A stretch of DNA of 64,000 nt from Caulobacter sp. NIBR2454 (GTDB lineage: Bacteria; Pseudomonadota; Alphaproteobacteria; Caulobacterales; Caulobacteraceae), in assembly GCF_027474405.1 (NCBI RefSeq), contig NZ_CP114871.1:1435001-1499000 (forward strand), given 5' to 3'. A program made the translations under genes and the position numbers. Positions 62,455 to 64,000 of this stretch are shown piece by piece (the first letter of the stretch is position 1; each line of letters begins with the position of its first letter). A model generated the notes under the pieces. That model ran no database searches. It worked only from the letters and a program-made list of their open reading frames with translations, and was not told the origin of the DNA.

Positions 62455-64000
62455 ATGCTCAATCTCTCGCGCTGGAAGCTCCTGGCCGTCGCCTTTTCGG
62501 TCGTCTTCGGGATTCTGTTCGCCCTGCCCAACGTCCTGCCTCAGCGGACGCTGGATGCGATGCCCGGCTGGATGCCGAAGCAGAAGCTGAACCTTGGCCT
62601 GGATCTCCAGGGCGGGTCCTATCTGCTGCTTGAAGTCGATACCCAGGCGCTCCGCGCCGAGAAGTTGACCAATCTGATCGAGGACATGCGCGGCACTCTG
62701 CGCAATGGCCAGATCCAGTTCAGCAGCCTGAGCCAGCAGAACGGCCGCATCTCGGTCCTGATCAATGATCCGGCCCAGGTTAATCAGGCCGCCAACCTGC
62801 TGCGCAACAGCGTCGGCGCGCCCCTGGCCGGCACGCCGGGCGGCCGTGACGTCAACGTCAACGTCCAGGGCCAGCGCATCGAGGTGGCTTTCGTCGCCGA
62901 GGCGTTCAATGCCGAAGCCGCCAAGGCCGTCGATCAGTCTATCGAAATCATCCGTCGCCGGATCGACCAGCTCGGCACCAAGGAACCGTCGATCACCCGC
63001 CAAGGTATTGACCGTGTCGTGGTCCAGGCCGCCGGCGAAAGCGATCCCGAGCGTCTGAAGCGGGTCATCGGCCAGACCGCCAAGCTCAGCTTCCAGATGG
63101 TCGATGAGACCGTCACCGCCCAGGACGCCGCCGCCGGCCGTGTGCCGCCGGGCTCGGTCTATGTGCCCAGCGACGACGGCTATCTGCCCGGCTATGTGCT
63201 CAAGAAGCGCGTGGTGGTCTCGGGCGACATGCTGACCGACGCCCAGCAGCAGTTCGACCAGCAATCGGGCGCGCCCGTGGTGTCGTTCCGCTTCAACGGC
63301 GTGGGCTCGCGCCGCTTTGGCGACGCCACCAGCGCCAACATCGGCAAGCGTTTCGCCATCGTCCTCGACAACCGCGTCATCTCGGCTCCCGTGATCAACA
63401 GCGCCATCACCGGCGGTTCGGGTCAGATCACCGGCAGCTTCACGGTCGAGAGCGCCAACGACCTCGCCGTCCTCCTGCGCGCCGGCGCCCTGCCGGCCCC
63501 GCTGAAGGTCGAGCAGCAGCGCACGGTCGGCGCCGAGCTGGGCGCTGACGCCGTCAAGGCCGGGGGCATTTCCACCCTGGTGGCCTTCGTGGCCATCGTG
63601 GCCTTCATGATCCTGTCCTACGGCTTCCTGTTCGGCGGCATCTCGGTCGTGGGCCTGGTGATCAACGGTCTGCTGATCACGGCCATCATGACCATGACGC
63701 AGGCGACCCTCACCCTTCCCGGCATCGCCGGTCTGATCCTGACCCTCGCCGTCGCCGTGGACGCCAACGTGCTGATCTACGAGCGCATGAGAGACGAGGT
63801 TCGAGCGGGCAGGCCGTTGTTGTCGGCCATGGACGCCGGCTTCTCGCGCGCCATGACCACCATCATCGACGCCAACGTCACGACCATCCTGGCGGCGGCG
63901 ATCATGTTCCAGTTCGGTTCGGGCCCCGTCCGCGGGTTCGCCTGGACCTTGTCCATCGGCGTGATCACCTCGGTGTTCACCGCCGTCCTCATTACGCAGG
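62455..64000 (+). CDS. secD: Protein translocase subunit SecD, 3' truncated by the window edge
   Basis: Translated by hand from the ATG at 62455 to the window end (515 codons). Starts MLNLSRWKLLAVAFSVVFGI, then the SecD signature LNLGLDLQGGSYLLLEVD, the conserved RRRIDQLGTKEPSI, and the P1 domain. The C-terminal RND-type membrane segments begin near GISTLVAFVAIVAFMIL, with LAVAVDANVLIYERMRDE, containing the conserved Asp of the proton relay. SecDF uses proton motive force to pull preproteins from SecYEG. The last few residues are outside the window; secF should follow. Confidence 0.95.
   Translation, partial: MLNLSRWKLLAVAFSVVFGILFALPNVLPQRTLDAMPGWMPKQKLNLGLDLQGGSYLLLEVDTQALRAEKLTNLIEDMRGTLRNGQIQFSSLSQQNGRISVLINDPAQVNQAANLLRNSVGAPLAGTPGGRDVNVNVQGQRIEVAFVAEAFNAEAAKAVDQSIEIIRRRIDQLGTKEPSITRQGIDRVVVQAAGESDPERLKRVIGQTAKLSFQMVDETVTAQDAAAGRVPPGSVYVPSDDGYLPGYVLKKRVVVSGDMLTDAQQQFDQQSGAPVVSFRFNGVGSRRFGDATSANIGKRFAIVLDNRVISAPVINSAITGGSGQITGSFTVESANDLAVLLRAGALPAPLKVEQQRTVGAELGADAVKAGGISTLVAFVAIVAFMILSYGFLFGGISVVGLVINGLLITAIMTMTQATLTLPGIAGLILTLAVAVDANVLIYERMRDEVRAGRPLLSAMDAGFSRAMTTIIDANVTTILAAAIMFQFGSGPVRGFAWTLSIGVITSVFTAVLITQ

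Noticed and set aside
62016..62531. N-terminal extension of the DUF815 gene across yajC
   Set aside because: It is antisense to yajC and secD; the family begins at the ATG at 62015.

Overview
The window is a gene-dense, GC-rich chromosomal segment from an alphaproteobacterium of the Caulobacter group. The evidence is a dipM-like division gene behind a full CtrA box (TTAA-N7-TTAAC) with a GANTC site nearby, an RTX protein whose N-terminus resembles the Caulobacter S-layer protein RsaA, three TonB-dependent receptors, and the gene block dgt / SPOR / nagZ / scpA / scpB / tatABC / serS / surE / pcm / dipM / yajC / secD. I see no insertion sequence, prophage, CRISPR array or rRNA operon. There is one tRNA gene (Leu, CAA). 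Family names are recognised from protein sequence by eye; no database search was run.

Layout. 1-13 kb: a 5'-truncated GNAT acetyltransferase, a DMT exporter, GluQ tRNA-modifying synthetase, a TetR regulator divergent from a 33-residue membrane peptide, an HNH nuclease, a secreted lectin-fold protein, the RsaA-like RTX protein, a GIY-YIG-like protein overlapping a TraB/GumN protein, the operon yqaA-dsbB-coq7, a periplasmic isoaspartyl peptidase, an FAH hydrolase/MarR operon and a 2Fe-2S protein. 13-31 kb: mainly nutrient uptake and envelope genes: a TonB receptor, gamma-glutamyltransferase, a TonB receptor/phytase operon with a possible Pho box, an Asp/Glu racemase/D-cysteine desulfhydrase operon, a zinc peptidase, another TonB receptor divergent from a TPR-sulfotransferase, and an exported RidA protein. 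31-43 kb: thiC under a TPP riboswitch with a visible Shine-Dalgarno-sequestering hairpin, a PafA-type alkaline phosphatase, exporters, DUF885, DUF1993 and DUF4861 proteins, a ketopantoate-reductase-like enzyme and a flavoprotein. 43-47.4 kb: a 1402-residue protein made almost entirely of octapeptide repeats. 47.4-64 kb: DUF2239, cold-shock protein, IF-1, ErpA, then the long housekeeping block.

How genes fit together. Phosphate scavenging is represented by the phytase/TonB receptor pair and the alkaline phosphatase. Protein isoaspartate is handled by Pcm (58 kb) and a periplasmic isoaspartyl peptidase (10 kb). Envelope growth and division are represented by NagZ, a SPOR protein and DipM, and protein export by TatABC, YajC and SecD.

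The strongest candidates for something undescribed are: (1) the octapeptide-repeat protein, which has a second-order 56-residue (7-octad) period marked by an acidic D-[IFV]-x-x-F octad; (2) seryl-tRNA synthetase with an insertion of about 79 residues inside a stretch of visibly foreign base composition; (3) a short RTX protein with an RsaA-like anchoring domain; and (4) the TraB/GumN gene with no usual start codon, overlapping the GIY-YIG-like gene.
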